IMG/VR virus record: IMGVR_UViG_3300027759_000111
Span: 1-56,577 of that record
Reading direction: 5' to 3' (one strand)
Length of the DNA stretch: 56,577 nucleotides
Source: a virus
In this document: one piece after another, positions 44,901-53,272 of the stretch
Layout of the letters: each line of letters opens with the position of its first letter
How positions within the stretch are numbered: position 1 is the stretch's first letter
Program-made: the position numbers and the translations under genes
The notes under the pieces: model-generated
What the model was told of the DNA's origin: nothing
Seen by the model: the letters and a program-made list of their open reading frames with translations, nothing else
Database searches by the model: none

Positions 44901-45104
44901 AATTTCTCCAGGAATAATCATAGCACCTTTTTCAAAAAGATGATCTGATACTCTTTCAATTTGATTTTGAAGAATTGTTTGTGATTGTGTTAACTCTCTG
45001 GCCTGTACTGCAAAAGCTGGTCTAAAAAGAACTCTATGAAATTTCTTTGACTCAGCGTAGTCATCAAAGTATGGTGAGAGGTTAAAGTCTGTTGGACTTG
45101 GCAT
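38997..45104 (-). CDS. Giant virion protein with DUF4815-like N-terminus
   Basis: A 2035-residue protein, the largest in the window. The first 360 residues (FNLSPYFDDYAESKKFHRVLFRPAFAVQARELTQSQTILQNQIER, IPGEIAFDLNYYAVKL, VYYINGFHV, GYEVETL) match the DUF4815-type domain found in marine T4-like baseplate or fibre proteins. The rest alternates Ser/Thr-rich beta repeats with conserved patches such as FLLDADKARDF-like and GWIDPIAQTFLID; the end is RDLRGIALAA. It stands in the T4 gene 9/10 region and could combine wedge and fibre attachment functions. Precise homology to T4 genes is not claimed. Confidence 0.75.
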   Translation of the reverse strand: MPSPTDFNLSPYFDDYAESKKFHRVLFRPAFAVQARELTQSQTILQNQIERVSDHLFEKGAMIIPGEIAFDLNYYAVKLTSKTYATVAEYIGKQLTGVTSGVVGICVNAVVTDGTDPDTLYVKYNKSGTNNTSFAFTSGETIQARTVGVATVLATAVVNSTATGSAANISAGVYYINGFHVSVLEQTLILDKYTNTPSYRIGLTVEESFITSNDDTSLVDNAQGSSNINAPGAHRFKIDLILAKRTLTSSADNNFVELLRLKTGIRQNQVRSTDYAVLEDTFARRTYDESGDYTVRNFQLDVREHILNTAENNRGIYLAPPTDIGDEAKLAYGMGPGKAYIKGYEVETLSTIFLDADKARDFNSESNFSTRFDVENFVNVTNVFGTPDMGFVSGEIEAFKGINLYDTATVTRGTEQSTVGVTVPQIGRAKSRGFELNSGTASANTFSSSALTSAVYKHFLFDIEMFTHLNVKTAPAFTNGEKVTGGTSGAFGYVQSISNTKSAAVSSISVASPGVVTLNAHSFEEGMQITLTGGSFAINSVAYTTGTVFTVKNPTTNTFQLFNAAGDAAINVTSYSSAPTAAHGVTVLNNVTGTFVEGETITGATSSVTAVIQNEIYGFKGVQTFDFTQVKQVGMTGSPTYTADTALDSTYGDNYPVFGSISVANSGTLVTGFGTLFLTELRLGDSITFTTDAGSSVTRIVESISSNTSLQLLTAVGSSDVSTKTVAIRKRPVLQGSNKNVSIFELPYNVIKTLKTTANSGISDTSFKVRKQFVATLSSGTATITAGTNETFSSLIEKDYSVSIMTIGSATAGANGNVLSLSGNNHLGTAIFTLSTSPANKTLTLNFGTNYSNAKIKILATVNRTTTDSKTKTLNANSTIAISSQTLIESGIISLQKADIVAINNIYMSANFSTAATTANTNITSRFTLDNGQRDNFYDIGRIKLKTGAIVPTGRLLIDFDYYSHGSGDYFDVDSYSSIPYVDIPSYTSDTSGKVYKLRDCLDFRPRVADASTVTSATQDRIFQSTSSAIATGASTVDVVQFNSDISTDFEYYLARIDKIFLDKDGNFKVVKGASSLSPKVPKGLENAMHLYTISLRPYTFDTTDLEIREQDNRRYTMRDIGRLEKRIENVEYYTQLSLLETQAQSLQIQDAEGFDRFKNGFIVDNFTGHGIGDVGNLDYKVSMDMAGGYVRPMFNSESVQLIEADDDGTAILTADRTAANYQKTGDLITLPYTETNIIEQPYASRYVNVNPFSVFTWAGSVTLDPPGDEWKETNRVPDLLINEQGSFDTMVAGIGNTNLNSVEIDTVWNEWQDFWQGTPVETIQRGGTRDAGGGGRRPWVQDVTTTTAQAISQTRSGIRTALVPQVVRTSLGDRVLNIAFIPFIRSRTINFTATRLKPNTRVYPYFDNIAITSYVTPTGGSLSGNLVTDANGAVSGTFAIPDATNDSNPRWRTGQRVFRLTSSSTNSTNDVETSAEADYIAKGSLETVQNTIVSTRETILTRQTVNDTRNITRESTRSTTEVVGWIDPIAQTFLIDDTGGVFVTSVECYFQSKDTNIPITLQIREVVNGYPSRTIVPFGEVVLNPSSVSISADATTATKFTFPSPVYLQEKTEYSFCLLSNCDNYNAFVATLGETQIGSNRTISSNPYAGVFFKSQNGSTWTPDQTTDIKFKINRAEFTNVTGVVTLCNDIVPTKTLPNNSLRTTNTSGVIRVFHKNHGMHSTTNNVTIAGVAAGTYNGITHTQINGTYTSISNVTLDSYDITTAGTATSTGDIGGTTVTATQNRLFDLSCLNISTLTVPDTQILYTMRTTSGKSIHGSETSFSLTSASNQIQVTVGDNIYFTSPQMVASSINETNEMSGGKSLFVNLTMTTTNTKLSPVLDVKRMSMVAVQNRLNLPTSANTPNFVTDTSPTGTSSAAVYVTRPIILENASTALDVRLTQNVRSSSSVKVFYRITSSSEVRNINDLSWVPFNTDGNEDITVIPAENSNVFKEYKYSDTGLNEFTAFQIKIVLKGSNSSYPPIIRDLRGIALAA

Positions 45105-45112
45105 AAATCTCC

Positions 45113-46582
45113 CTAAAACTCAATTACTAATTTAATATTTTCAGTTTGGTCTGAAGCTCTTGTTATTGGTGCTCTGTTTTCAATGTATAAAACATCGCCT
45201 TTATGTCTATCTAATTCTGTATCTTTATAACCACTTGTAAATGTAATTTGGTCAGCAGTTTCACTCGCTGTTGCACTCGGTGTGCCTGTAGCACCTGAAG
45301 TTGCACCTGTAATAACATTTGCTCCTGAAAATGCCGTTCTATTACCTAAAGAACTAAGACCTTCATCATTAAATCTTGTTTGTATATAATGTAAAATTCT
45401 ATTTGCAGCATCATATTCTACAACTTTACCTATAGCACCTGTTGTTGTTTGAGTAATTTTTTCATCAACTGTAAAAGTTCCTGGTGCAGGAGAAGCAGCA
45501 AATCTTATAGCTTTTGTTCCTCTTAATGTTGTAGTGCTAGCTGCTACACCACCTGAAAGTGGATTTCTTATTAAAACAATTCTTCTAAAATCATTTTCTG
45601 CTGTAAAGTCACCTGTGTTTGTAGATTCTGTTCCTTCTAAACTTACGTTTAACATCACAAAAAAACCACCCAATTCTTTTACTGCATCAAAACCATGTCC
45701 ACCTTTTGGTGAAATAATTACATCTATTTCAGCACCTGATAAACTTGTTGCACCAGCGGTTACTATATCAGCATTTCTTACATATGCAATTGTATAACCT
45801 GTACCTGCGGTTGTAACTGTTACTGATGTTACAATACCTCCCGATACTGTGGCAGAAATAACTCCACCTGTACCATCACCTCTTATTGGAATATTTGTAA
45901 ATGATCCGTTTGTTCCACCTGAACCACCTGATTTAATTTTTACTACACTGATTGCACCGTCAACGGCAGCAGATGAAACTGTAGAATTTGTTTCAACAGC
46001 CATAAAATCTGTTGATAAAAAATTTGATTGTTGTGATGCTGATAGAGTGTACATATATTTCCACTTATAACCATCAGCAGTTGTTAAAATAGATGTAGAT
46101 GTGCCTGTTGGTTCTGTAGTTGAAGCTGCATTACCATTATTATCTAAACATTTATAAACGTTTCTTGCTGTAGTTAATACATAGAACGTTGCATCAAATA
46201 AAGTTGTTGCACCACTGTTTGCTGTTTGTGTTGTTGTTGTACCTGTAATACGATTGCCGTAATCGTGTCTGTAATAATCATAAACTGTAGATGTAGTCCA
46301 GTTTCTTCTTGGTATTACAAATGATGTATCTGAAGTTGTAATTTTTTTAACAGCCAGTAAATCATCAAACGTATTAAATTCTTCTATAACACTGTCGGCT
46401 GGTGTAATTGCAGCTGAATCTGTGCCTTGATTTTCTGTTCTTAAATCACCTCTTGTTTGTGTAGCAAATGCTTGAGGTCTACCAATACCTAGGTAATAAG
46501 TTTCTGGTGATGCTTCTGAAAATGACTCGCTAAATTGTTCAGCGTTGTTTATTCTAAATTTATTTGTTATAATTGCTGGCAT
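45113..46582 (-). CDS. 8: Baseplate wedge protein, gp8-like
   Basis: A 489-residue protein with the marine T4-like gp8 start MPAIITNKFRINNAEQFSESF followed by TYYLGIGRPQAF and VIEEFNTFDDLLAVKKITTSDTSFVIPRRNW. The segments TVYDYYRHDYGN and ATFYVLTTARNVYKCLDNNG and YKWKYMYTLSAS are typical. T4 gp8 is a 334-residue wedge subunit; the marine version is longer because of Gly/Thr-rich insertions. A TATAAATA lies 21 bases upstream. Confidence 0.85.
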   Translation of the reverse strand: MPAIITNKFRINNAEQFSESFSEASPETYYLGIGRPQAFATQTRGDLRTENQGTDSAAITPADSVIEEFNTFDDLLAVKKITTSDTSFVIPRRNWTTSTVYDYYRHDYGNRITGTTTTQTANSGATTLFDATFYVLTTARNVYKCLDNNGNAASTTEPTGTSTSILTTADGYKWKYMYTLSASQQSNFLSTDFMAVETNSTVSSAAVDGAISVVKIKSGGSGGTNGSFTNIPIRGDGTGGVISATVSGGIVTSVTVTTAGTGYTIAYVRNADIVTAGATSLSGAEIDVIISPKGGHGFDAVKELGGFFVMLNVSLEGTESTNTGDFTAENDFRRIVLIRNPLSGGVAASTTTLRGTKAIRFAASPAPGTFTVDEKITQTTTGAIGKVVEYDAANRILHYIQTRFNDEGLSSLGNRTAFSGANVITGATSGATGTPSATASETADQITFTSGYKDTELDRHKGDVLYIENRAPITRASDQTENIKLVIEF

Positions 46583-46603
46583 ATTTTTTAGTTTCTTTTG
46601 TTA

Positions 46604-46611
46604 TATTTATA
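46604..46611 (-). promoter_or_regulatory. Late promoter TATAAATA for gp8
   Basis: An exact minus-strand element 21 bases before the gp8 ATG, in the 45-base gap after the preceding fibre-like gene. Confidence 0.6.
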
Positions 46612-46627
46612 CAAGTTTTTCATAGTG

Positions 46628-47923
46628 TTATCCCAAATATCTTACCATAATAACAGCAGCTAAAGGCGGTGGTGATATGAAAGTTAAGGTTGTTCCTGAT
46701 ACTGTATAATCTGTTGTTGGTCTTAAACATAAACCGTTTTGAAAAACTAATATATTATTTACGTTATATAAATTAGTTATAGTAAAGGCTACTGTTGCTC
46801 CGTCACCTGTAAGTAATGTAGTTGCACCTAGTGTTGCTGGTATAAATTTACCACTTGCTGATACCCAACTTAAAGTTTGTTTTCCTGTTGGAGATGCCGT
46901 TACTAAGTCAACGTCTGTGAATAAATTAATACTAGAGTTTTCGTTTGCAATTTCATTCCAACCACCACTGTCAGCAAAATATGCTTTTGCTGTACCTGTT
47001 ACTACAGCTAATGCACCTTGATATGTTGTAGCGTCTGGTCTACCTCCAGTAGTTGCAAAGTTAAATCTTAATTTATTTCCTGAACTTGTTAAATCAATTG
47101 TGTTTGCTGAACCTGTTAAAGAAAGGCCAGCAATAGAAGTTGTTGTTCCTCCTAATGATGTTGAAGTTGAACCTAATGTGATAGATGAATTTGTTAAACT
47201 TCCATTTGCAATATTTGATAAAGTGTTTGATGAACCACTTATAGTTTTGTTTGTTAATGTTTCTGAACCAGTAAGTGTAGCTAAATCAGCATCAGATACA
47301 GCTGTATTAAATTGTGCTATAGTGCCAGTAATAGTATTTGTTGCTAATGATATAGATTTATTTGTTAAAGTATCTATTGAAGTTTCAGTAAGAATATTAC
47401 TATCTAAACTAATTGTAATTGTATCGCCTTGACTTACTGTTGTTGTAATACCATCATTACTTTTTAATTTTAAAGTACCACCTAATGAAATTGATATTGC
47501 TGATGATGAATCATCTCTAATACTAAAACTTGAATTTGTTAAAGAAGAATTTCCAATGTTTGATAATGTATTATTTGCACCACTGATTGTTTTGTTTGTT
47601 AAGGTTACCGTGTTAGTTAATGTTGCAAAATCATCATCTGTTAATGCTGTATTAAATTGTGCTGTAGTACCAGTTAATGTATTAGAACTTAAATTTATTG
47701 TTTTATTTGTTAAAGTAACGGCGTTAGTGGTTGTAACAATTGCTGTTACACCTGCTAATAAATTTAATTCTGTAGGTGTAGCAGTAAGTGTAATTGTTGT
47801 ACCATTACCAAGGGCCGTATAAATTTCATTAAAGTTAGCGTTTATAATTGTACCGCCAGAACGTAGATTTGTACCTGTTCCGTCGTTTGCTACCGAACCT
47901 ATATTGAGTGTTTGTTTAGCCAT
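46628..47923 (-). CDS. Baseplate-associated fibre-like protein with internal duplication
   Basis: A 431-residue protein. It starts MAKQTLNIGSVANDGTGTNLRSGGTIINANFNEIYTALG, a common marine phage structural N-terminus. Residues about 70-133 and 186-247 are a near duplicate unit (TLTNKTI, TAQFNTAL/TIAQFNTAV, SGANNTLSNIGNSSLTNSS against SGSSNTLSNIANGSLTNSS). The C-terminus (LFTDVDLVTASPTGKQTLSWVSASGKFIPA to PPPLAAVIMVRYLG) is a fibre attachment or tip domain. It sits between gp8 and the large wedge protein, so it may be a short fibre or wedge accessory. Confidence 0.7.
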   Translation of the reverse strand: MAKQTLNIGSVANDGTGTNLRSGGTIINANFNEIYTALGNGTTITLTATPTELNLLAGVTAIVTTTNAVTLTNKTINLSSNTLTGTTAQFNTALTDDDFATLTNTVTLTNKTISGANNTLSNIGNSSLTNSSFSIRDDSSSAISISLGGTLKLKSNDGITTTVSQGDTITISLDSNILTETSIDTLTNKSISLATNTITGTIAQFNTAVSDADLATLTGSETLTNKTISGSSNTLSNIANGSLTNSSITLGSTSTSLGGTTTSIAGLSLTGSANTIDLTSSGNKLRFNFATTGGRPDATTYQGALAVVTGTAKAYFADSGGWNEIANENSSINLFTDVDLVTASPTGKQTLSWVSASGKFIPATLGATTLLTGDGATVAFTITNLYNVNNILVFQNGLCLRPTTDYTVSGTTLTFISPPPLAAVIMVRYLG

Positions 47924-47940
47924 TGATTATTCTTTTGTTA

Positions 47941-47948
47941 TATTTATA
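47941..47948 (-). promoter_or_regulatory. Late promoter TATAAATA before the duplicated fibre-like gene
   Basis: An exact minus-strand element 17 bases before the 47923 ATG. Confidence 0.6.
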
Positions 47949-47954
47949 CATATA

Positions 47955-50555
47955 TTACGGTGTTGTATCATCAAAGGTTCCAATATTACTATCGAAGAAA
48001 GTTAATGTATTATCAAATTGATTAAGTGGTTCAATAATAAAAATTTCAGCAGGTATTGTTAATTTTGTTTTAATTAGTCTACCTAATTCTGTTGAACAAA
48101 ATAATAACGTATTATCTTGTCCATCAAAAGAAGTTCTTGTACCAAAAGTAACATTTTTACTCAATTCTTCTATAGAATAATTTGTTCCAGATTGTCGTAC
48201 AAAAGTTCTTAAAACTTCTCTATTGATTGTGCCATATCTTGGTCCTGCGTAAACAAATCCTTGTACAATTGTAACTGGAATTGAATTAACATTCGTAAAT
48301 ATTCCTCTTACTCTTGACACGATAGATAAATCTATTGATGGTCTAAATAAAGTTACATCTCTTGTATTTGCAGTAAAATGTTCTATTGTAGCTGGATTTA
48401 AATCCACAGGCACACCTAATTTTGCATTTGTTCTTAATGTTGTTCCGTCGGTTGTAGTACCTAATCTTCTGCCAAATATTGTTCCAAATAAAGTATTGAT
48501 TACTGAAAATAAAGGTTCATCAACTGCGCCTGATATTTGTCCAGTAATAGGAAATCTTATTCTGGCATTAATTTGTGATTGTATTCTAACTTCATTAGAT
48601 AAATAAAATCCTGCTGTATGCATTGTTTTTTTAAAGCTACCACGCCAGTCGTCAATAGAACGTGCAACTCTAATTAAGTAAGAAAAATCTTGATAGAGTA
48701 AGCTGTCTTGTATTTTCATTGTGTTCTCAGACAATTTTCCATCTTCATTTATATAAACACCATCAGTATCTCTTACCGCACCCACTGTAACTGTAGCTGA
48801 TGCTTGATTTATTTTTTTAATTGAGGCTGTTGCTGTAGAAGTATTACCGGTGATTGTAGAATTTTCTGTAAATGTTCCTGTTATATCTTTTAATACTAAT
48901 AAACCAGTATTACTATTAAAACTTACAATTTTACCTGTTGCTGAAGTGCTACTAGTTACGGTTTCTTCTATTATAAACGTTCCTGTTTTATTTGTTAAAA
49001 TTAAATTTTTATAAAAATTTAAAGTAGGTGGAGTAGGCGCATTATCATATTCAGCTCCAGGTTCTATCACCGCTAATTCTACAACTTTACCTATATTATC
49101 ACTATAAGCTTTTAATGAACCATTTAATCCAGTTGTTGAAGAAATTGTAACAGTAGGAAGTCTTGTATAACTTTTGCCTAAATCATATAAAAATATATCT
49201 GTAATGTCTCCTAAATCTGTTCCTAATTCTTGAACCATTACACTGCCCTCATATGAATCTCCTAAACCTGTTGCATCTTCTAAAATAATACGGTCACCTG
49301 AATTATCTTCATTTGATATTCCTCCATTAACTATAGAAATAAATCCTGCTGCTCCAGCACCATTTGTGTTTGCATTATTAAAAATTAATTCATCACCAAT
49401 AGAATAGTTTAATCCTGGATTATCAATTAATATTTCTGTAATATTGCCTGATTTTATAGTTTTAGTTTGAATTAAAGCCTCAAAGCCTCCACCAGTTACC
49501 GTAACGGGTAAATTCTCACTATATAATGCACCAGAGTTTGTAATTGTTAATGTTGTAGGTATACCTGTAATTTCAGATTTAATAATATTATCGTCATCAT
49601 CAGTTTTAGTTCCTCTTATTTCTTCATTAGGCAAAAATGTTCCTGATATTGTATCATTATTTAAAGTACTCTCAGAAATTACATGGCCTCCTATAATAAA
49701 TTTTTTAACATTTTCTATAGTTGCTTTTGCTTGTGAAGTTTGACCTGTTATTTCACGACCTAGTAAATCATTTAAATCTCCTGAAAAATCTATTGATCTT
49801 AAAATTTTATTTGTTGTAAATTTACCATCTGATATTCTTAACATTTGTTCACGTGGATATAATGTTTCTGATGTTTCATTAAATAATAATCTAAAAAAAA
49901 CTTCGTGTCCTGCTCTTGTACCTTTTTGTTTATATAATGATTTTACATTTTTAATTAAATTTCTTTTATTTACATTAACATTTAAATTTTCAGGTAATGT
50001 AGTTAAAAATTCATTTCTAAATTGACTTAAAAAATTTGATATAACTTTATCAGGATCTCTAAAGTTTAATAACTCTTGTATATTATTTACTGGATTTGGT
50101 TTATAATTATTAATTACAGCACTTGCGTTTGAAGATAACCCTAAAATTGTTTCACCCTGAATAAACTTATCTTGTGCAACAATAATTAATCTATTATTTG
50201 TTAGATCTTCTGTTAATATTGTTGATGATGATTTAGATGTTTGACCTTTAATTGTTTCACCTTTTGTAAATTTACCAAAAGTTGAACTTTCTAAAATTAA
50301 TTTATCGCCTTCATCTAATGGTGTTATATCTGAACCAATATTTGAACCATCTAATAATAAATTATTTTGTTGATTAGTTTCAGTTTCTAATTGAATACCA
50401 TCAGTTGTTTCAATAGAAGTAACCGATAATTCGGCAGCCTCCATAAAAGTATAATAAGTTTCTAAAAATTTTAAAAATTTAGGATGATCGTCAAGTACAA
50501 AATCAGGTACTTGTGAACCTATGAGGTTTGAAAGTTTATCTTTAAATGTAGCCAT
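47955..50555 (-). CDS. Large baseplate wedge protein (gp7 position)
   Basis: An 866-residue protein. The N-terminus (FKDKLSNLIGSQVPDFVLDDHPKFLKFLETYYTFMEAAELSV) is the standard start of the large protein following gp6 in marine T4-like phages. A second conserved block is FRNEFLTTLPENLNVNVNKRNLIKNVKSLYKQKGTRAGHEVFFRLLFNE, and a later one is YQDFSYLIRVARSIDDWRGSFKKTMHTAGF. Long Gly/Thr-rich beta repeats lie between them. Position after gp6 suggests gp7 of the wedge, but direct homology to T4 gp7 is not visible. Confidence 0.75.
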   Translation of the reverse strand: MATFKDKLSNLIGSQVPDFVLDDHPKFLKFLETYYTFMEAAELSVTSIETTDGIQLETETNQQNNLLLDGSNIGSDITPLDEGDKLILESSTFGKFTKGETIKGQTSKSSSTILTEDLTNNRLIIVAQDKFIQGETILGLSSNASAVINNYKPNPVNNIQELLNFRDPDKVISNFLSQFRNEFLTTLPENLNVNVNKRNLIKNVKSLYKQKGTRAGHEVFFRLLFNETSETLYPREQMLRISDGKFTTNKILRSIDFSGDLNDLLGREITGQTSQAKATIENVKKFIIGGHVISESTLNNDTISGTFLPNEEIRGTKTDDDDNIIKSEITGIPTTLTITNSGALYSENLPVTVTGGGFEALIQTKTIKSGNITEILIDNPGLNYSIGDELIFNNANTNGAGAAGFISIVNGGISNEDNSGDRIILEDATGLGDSYEGSVMVQELGTDLGDITDIFLYDLGKSYTRLPTVTISSTTGLNGSLKAYSDNIGKVVELAVIEPGAEYDNAPTPPTLNFYKNLILTNKTGTFIIEETVTSSTSATGKIVSFNSNTGLLVLKDITGTFTENSTITGNTSTATASIKKINQASATVTVGAVRDTDGVYINEDGKLSENTMKIQDSLLYQDFSYLIRVARSIDDWRGSFKKTMHTAGFYLSNEVRIQSQINARIRFPITGQISGAVDEPLFSVINTLFGTIFGRRLGTTTDGTTLRTNAKLGVPVDLNPATIEHFTANTRDVTLFRPSIDLSIVSRVRGIFTNVNSIPVTIVQGFVYAGPRYGTINREVLRTFVRQSGTNYSIEELSKNVTFGTRTSFDGQDNTLLFCSTELGRLIKTKLTIPAEIFIIEPLNQFDNTLTFFDSNIGTFDDTTP

Positions 50556-50560
50556 AATAA

Positions 50561-52417
50561 TTAATAGCTAGTGATAGTTGTATATCCTATTCCAGCGTCA
50601 GATGCTCCGTTCAAAAAACTATCGGCTTGCACTGTTACTAAAATATTTTCTATATCAATTTCTATAATTTGATCTCTTACAGGAACAATATCGTTTGAGT
50701 TTGGTTTTACTGTTAATTCTATAACTGTAGATAAAGCACCTCTTATATTTTCAATTGAGGTTATATTTAAAGATGTAAGAGTAATTTGTCCTGTTGTATA
50801 ATCAATTGTTCCTTGATTATTATTTACGTATGATCTAATACCGCTTACTAATTTAAATCTTCTTACTTTACCTTCACCATCATCATCTAAAAAATAAATA
50901 TTAGTAGTATCGCCACTTACTTTAAAACCAGATGATTCTAAAATACCACCTTGTGCAGCTGCATATCCTAAAAATGGATTAAATAATGAATTTCTAAAAA
51001 AAATATCATATCTTATAGATGAGTTCAATATGGGTGTAAAATTTTTTCTAATTTTAATTGATGTAATATTTGAAATAACACTTGTATCTGCGTTATCGAT
51101 TAAACTTATTACTTTAGAATGTCTAAAAATACCGTCAAATCTTTGTAATACGTTTGTGTTGTAATCAGATATTGATTCAATGATATTTGATTTTATAGTA
51201 TCTGATGATTTTGAAGTCAGTCTTGCATCATACTTGGCATTCGTAGTTATTAATATACTTGTAACTTCAGGATCTACAATTACTGGTCTTACTGAAGCAA
51301 CATTGAAAGCTTTTAATGATGATACTATATTTTGTTTAGTAGAAGTTGTTAATGTAGAACCACTGGCCGCTTTGATTGCAATTTTAACTGTACCATAAAC
51401 AGGAGTTTCATCATCTTCTCCGCCCCAAGCACTAACTGATAGAGCATTAGGATAAATTGATCTTACAATTGTTTCGTAATCAGAAGTTGTTACAGCACGA
51501 TTTTGTGTAGCATATCCTAATGGTGCATTAAAACGAATTGACTCTTTAGACTCAGCTGCACTGCCACCTTGTGATATAGATTTAGTTGTAACAGTAATAT
51601 CAGAAAATCCACCTATAGTTGTTGCTAAAGTAAATGTAGAAGCTCCGTTAGATTCATCTCTATTTGTAACAATATATTCTAAAATTATTATATTGCCTGT
51701 TGAAACAGCCGCACCTAAAACACCATCGCCAAAATAAACTTCAAATTTACCATCTTCTACTTCTTGTAAAAAATAAACTTTAGATGTATCTGTAACATTA
51801 TTAAAACCGCCTGCTAAAGAGTAAATGTTTGTAGTTGTGTTTGTAGAACTTTCTTGTACTGATACTTTGAGTGTTGTTGTATCAGCATTTGCATTTTGAA
51901 TTATGTATTTTTGGTCTGGATCTTCATTATCAACTGTATATCTAAATGTAACTAACGTGCCCTCGTAAATATCTATATCTGAAAAATTAAATATACCATT
52001 TATAGGAGTAATTGTATAATCTTGATTTGTTAAATATTGATAACCTACTCCTGAAACTGTAGTTGTAAATATTGTGCCTTTTGATAATGTTAAAGTTGAG
52101 CCTGTTGCATCATTTACTTCAATATCTATACTTGCTACTGGTGATCTTACTGATGATGGTGTGTAGTTTAACATTTTAGCTAACGATACAATATTTTTTC
52201 GTATGTCAGCACTGTCTAAGTACATTTCGTTTGCTAACATATTAGCATTGAAGCCTAGATAGTGAGTGTTGTATGCTAATATATCTAAAAGTATAGAAAA
52301 GCCTGAACCTTCAAAATTATAATCTTGAAATTCTGTTTGACTTTGTAAAAATGTTTTTAAATTTGCTTTTATGCTATCAAAATCAAAATCTGATACTTCT
52401 AATTTATTACTTGCCAT
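50561..52417 (-). CDS. 6: Baseplate wedge protein gp6
   Basis: A 618-residue protein of the gp6/P2 gpJ-like family. Family features: FDFDSIKANLKTFLQSQTEFQDYNFEGSGFSILLDILAYNTHYLGFNANMLANEMYLDSA at the N-terminus; RNAVTTSDYETIVRSIYPNALSVSAWGGED in the middle; and FNVASVRPVIVDPEV. gp6 subunits form the wedge backbone and dimerise to close the baseplate ring. Its length is close to T4 gp6 (660). The start lies one base after gp25. Confidence 0.95.
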   Translation of the reverse strand: MASNKLEVSDFDFDSIKANLKTFLQSQTEFQDYNFEGSGFSILLDILAYNTHYLGFNANMLANEMYLDSADIRKNIVSLAKMLNYTPSSVRSPVASIDIEVNDATGSTLTLSKGTIFTTTVSGVGYQYLTNQDYTITPINGIFNFSDIDIYEGTLVTFRYTVDNEDPDQKYIIQNANADTTTLKVSVQESSTNTTTNIYSLAGGFNNVTDTSKVYFLQEVEDGKFEVYFGDGVLGAAVSTGNIIILEYIVTNRDESNGASTFTLATTIGGFSDITVTTKSISQGGSAAESKESIRFNAPLGYATQNRAVTTSDYETIVRSIYPNALSVSAWGGEDDETPVYGTVKIAIKAASGSTLTTSTKQNIVSSLKAFNVASVRPVIVDPEVTSILITTNAKYDARLTSKSSDTIKSNIIESISDYNTNVLQRFDGIFRHSKVISLIDNADTSVISNITSIKIRKNFTPILNSSIRYDIFFRNSLFNPFLGYAAAQGGILESSGFKVSGDTTNIYFLDDDGEGKVRRFKLVSGIRSYVNNNQGTIDYTTGQITLTSLNITSIENIRGALSTVIELTVKPNSNDIVPVRDQIIEIDIENILVTVQADSFLNGASDAGIGYTTITSY

Positions 52418-52418
52418 C

Positions 52419-52844
52419 TTATCTTAGTCTTTCTAAAAATGTTTGTACTGTAACCAATTCAGTAGAACCAATAACATAAAAGTAAATACTCAAATCATAT
52501 GAATTTCTATCAATATCAGGTCTTGCTGACACTTGAACCAATTTAATTCTTGGTTCAAAATTTTGTAACACCTCGTGTACTTTTCTTTGCAGATTCAAAG
52601 CAGTTAATGGTGTCATTAATTCAAATAACATCGCTCTTATATTTGAACCTATTTCAGGATGAAAAGGTCTTTCAAAGTGTGATGTATTAATTAAATTTCT
52701 TACACTTCTTTTAACAGATTCAACATCTGTTAATTTATTAACGTCATTTGTAACCGTATTACGACCAAAATCTAAGTCTAAATCTCTATATTGTTTTGTG
52801 GCTCTTTTACTTCTGTTTAAAGAACCAGCATCGTAATTTGGCAT
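52419..52844 (-). CDS. 25: Baseplate wedge protein gp25
   Basis: A 141-residue gp25-family protein with the lysozyme-like wedge fold. Diagnostic parts are DLDLDFGRNTVTNDVNKLTDVESVKRSVRNLI, FERPFHPEIGSNIRAMLFELMTPL and LQRKVHEVLQNFEPRIKLVQV. It binds gp6 near the sheath at the baseplate. Length agrees with T4 gp25 (132). A TATAAATA ends 7 bases before the ATG, so the message would be near-leaderless. Confidence 0.96.
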   Translation of the reverse strand: MPNYDAGSLNRSKRATKQYRDLDLDFGRNTVTNDVNKLTDVESVKRSVRNLINTSHFERPFHPEIGSNIRAMLFELMTPLTALNLQRKVHEVLQNFEPRIKLVQVSARPDIDRNSYDLSIYFYVIGSTELVTVQTFLERLR

Positions 52845-52851
52845 ATTACTA

Positions 52852-52859
52852 TATTTATA
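52852..52859 (-). promoter_or_regulatory. Late promoter TATAAATA for the wedge operon (gp25-gp6-)
   Basis: An exact minus-strand element in the tail of the upstream 138-residue gene, 7 bases before gp25. It probably drives the wedge genes. Confidence 0.6.
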
Positions 52860-53271
52860 TCAAATCTTCAGGTGATCTACCGTTGTGATGTAATTTAAAT
52901 TCTTCTACATAATCAGGTATAGTGGGCGTAGTAAAGGTAATAAATTTATCTTCATATATACCAAAATTATCAATCCATACTTTTATTTTGTAAGTTGTTG
53001 AAGATTCACAATTAAACCTAATAACTTGCAAATATTCAGATTGAGTTTTAAACATATTAACGTTTTCTGGTGGATAATTCTTTGAATCTAATTTTATGTC
53101 GTTTAAATATAATTCACAACCAAATTTTAATGTATTAAATTCAACTATATTTGAATTATTATTATAAAAACCTATATGTACATCTATATAAGTATAATTA
53201 TGATCGTTATTTAATTCGGATACAATCCATTCATTTGTTATTACGTTTTTTTTAATTTTTATATTACTCAT
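52855..53271 (-). CDS. Unknown beta-rich protein (fibronectin/Ig-like)
   Basis: A 138-residue protein. The arrangement of strands, with TTYKIKVWIDNFGIYEDKFITFTTP near residue 95-118, looks like a fibronectin type III or Ig-like domain, a common tail decoration. A Cys occurs at FGCELYL and FNCESS. The C-terminus is DYVEEFKLHHNGRSPEDLI. It follows the glycine-rich adhesin by one base, so it may cap or accompany that fibre. No closer family is recognised. Confidence 0.6.
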   Translation of the reverse strand: MSNIKIKKNVITNEWIVSELNNDHNYTYIDVHIGFYNNNSNIVEFNTLKFGCELYLNDIKLDSKNYPPENVNMFKTQSEYLQVIRFNCESSTTYKIKVWIDNFGIYEDKFITFTTPTIPDYVEEFKLHHNGRSPEDLI

Positions 53272-53272
53272 A

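Noticed and set aside
43432-47822. Several plus-strand frames of 60-150 codons opposite the baseplate genes (for example 43771-44211, 47100-47432, 47556-47822)
   Set aside because: All are antisense to well-supported structural genes, low complexity, and without start signals.
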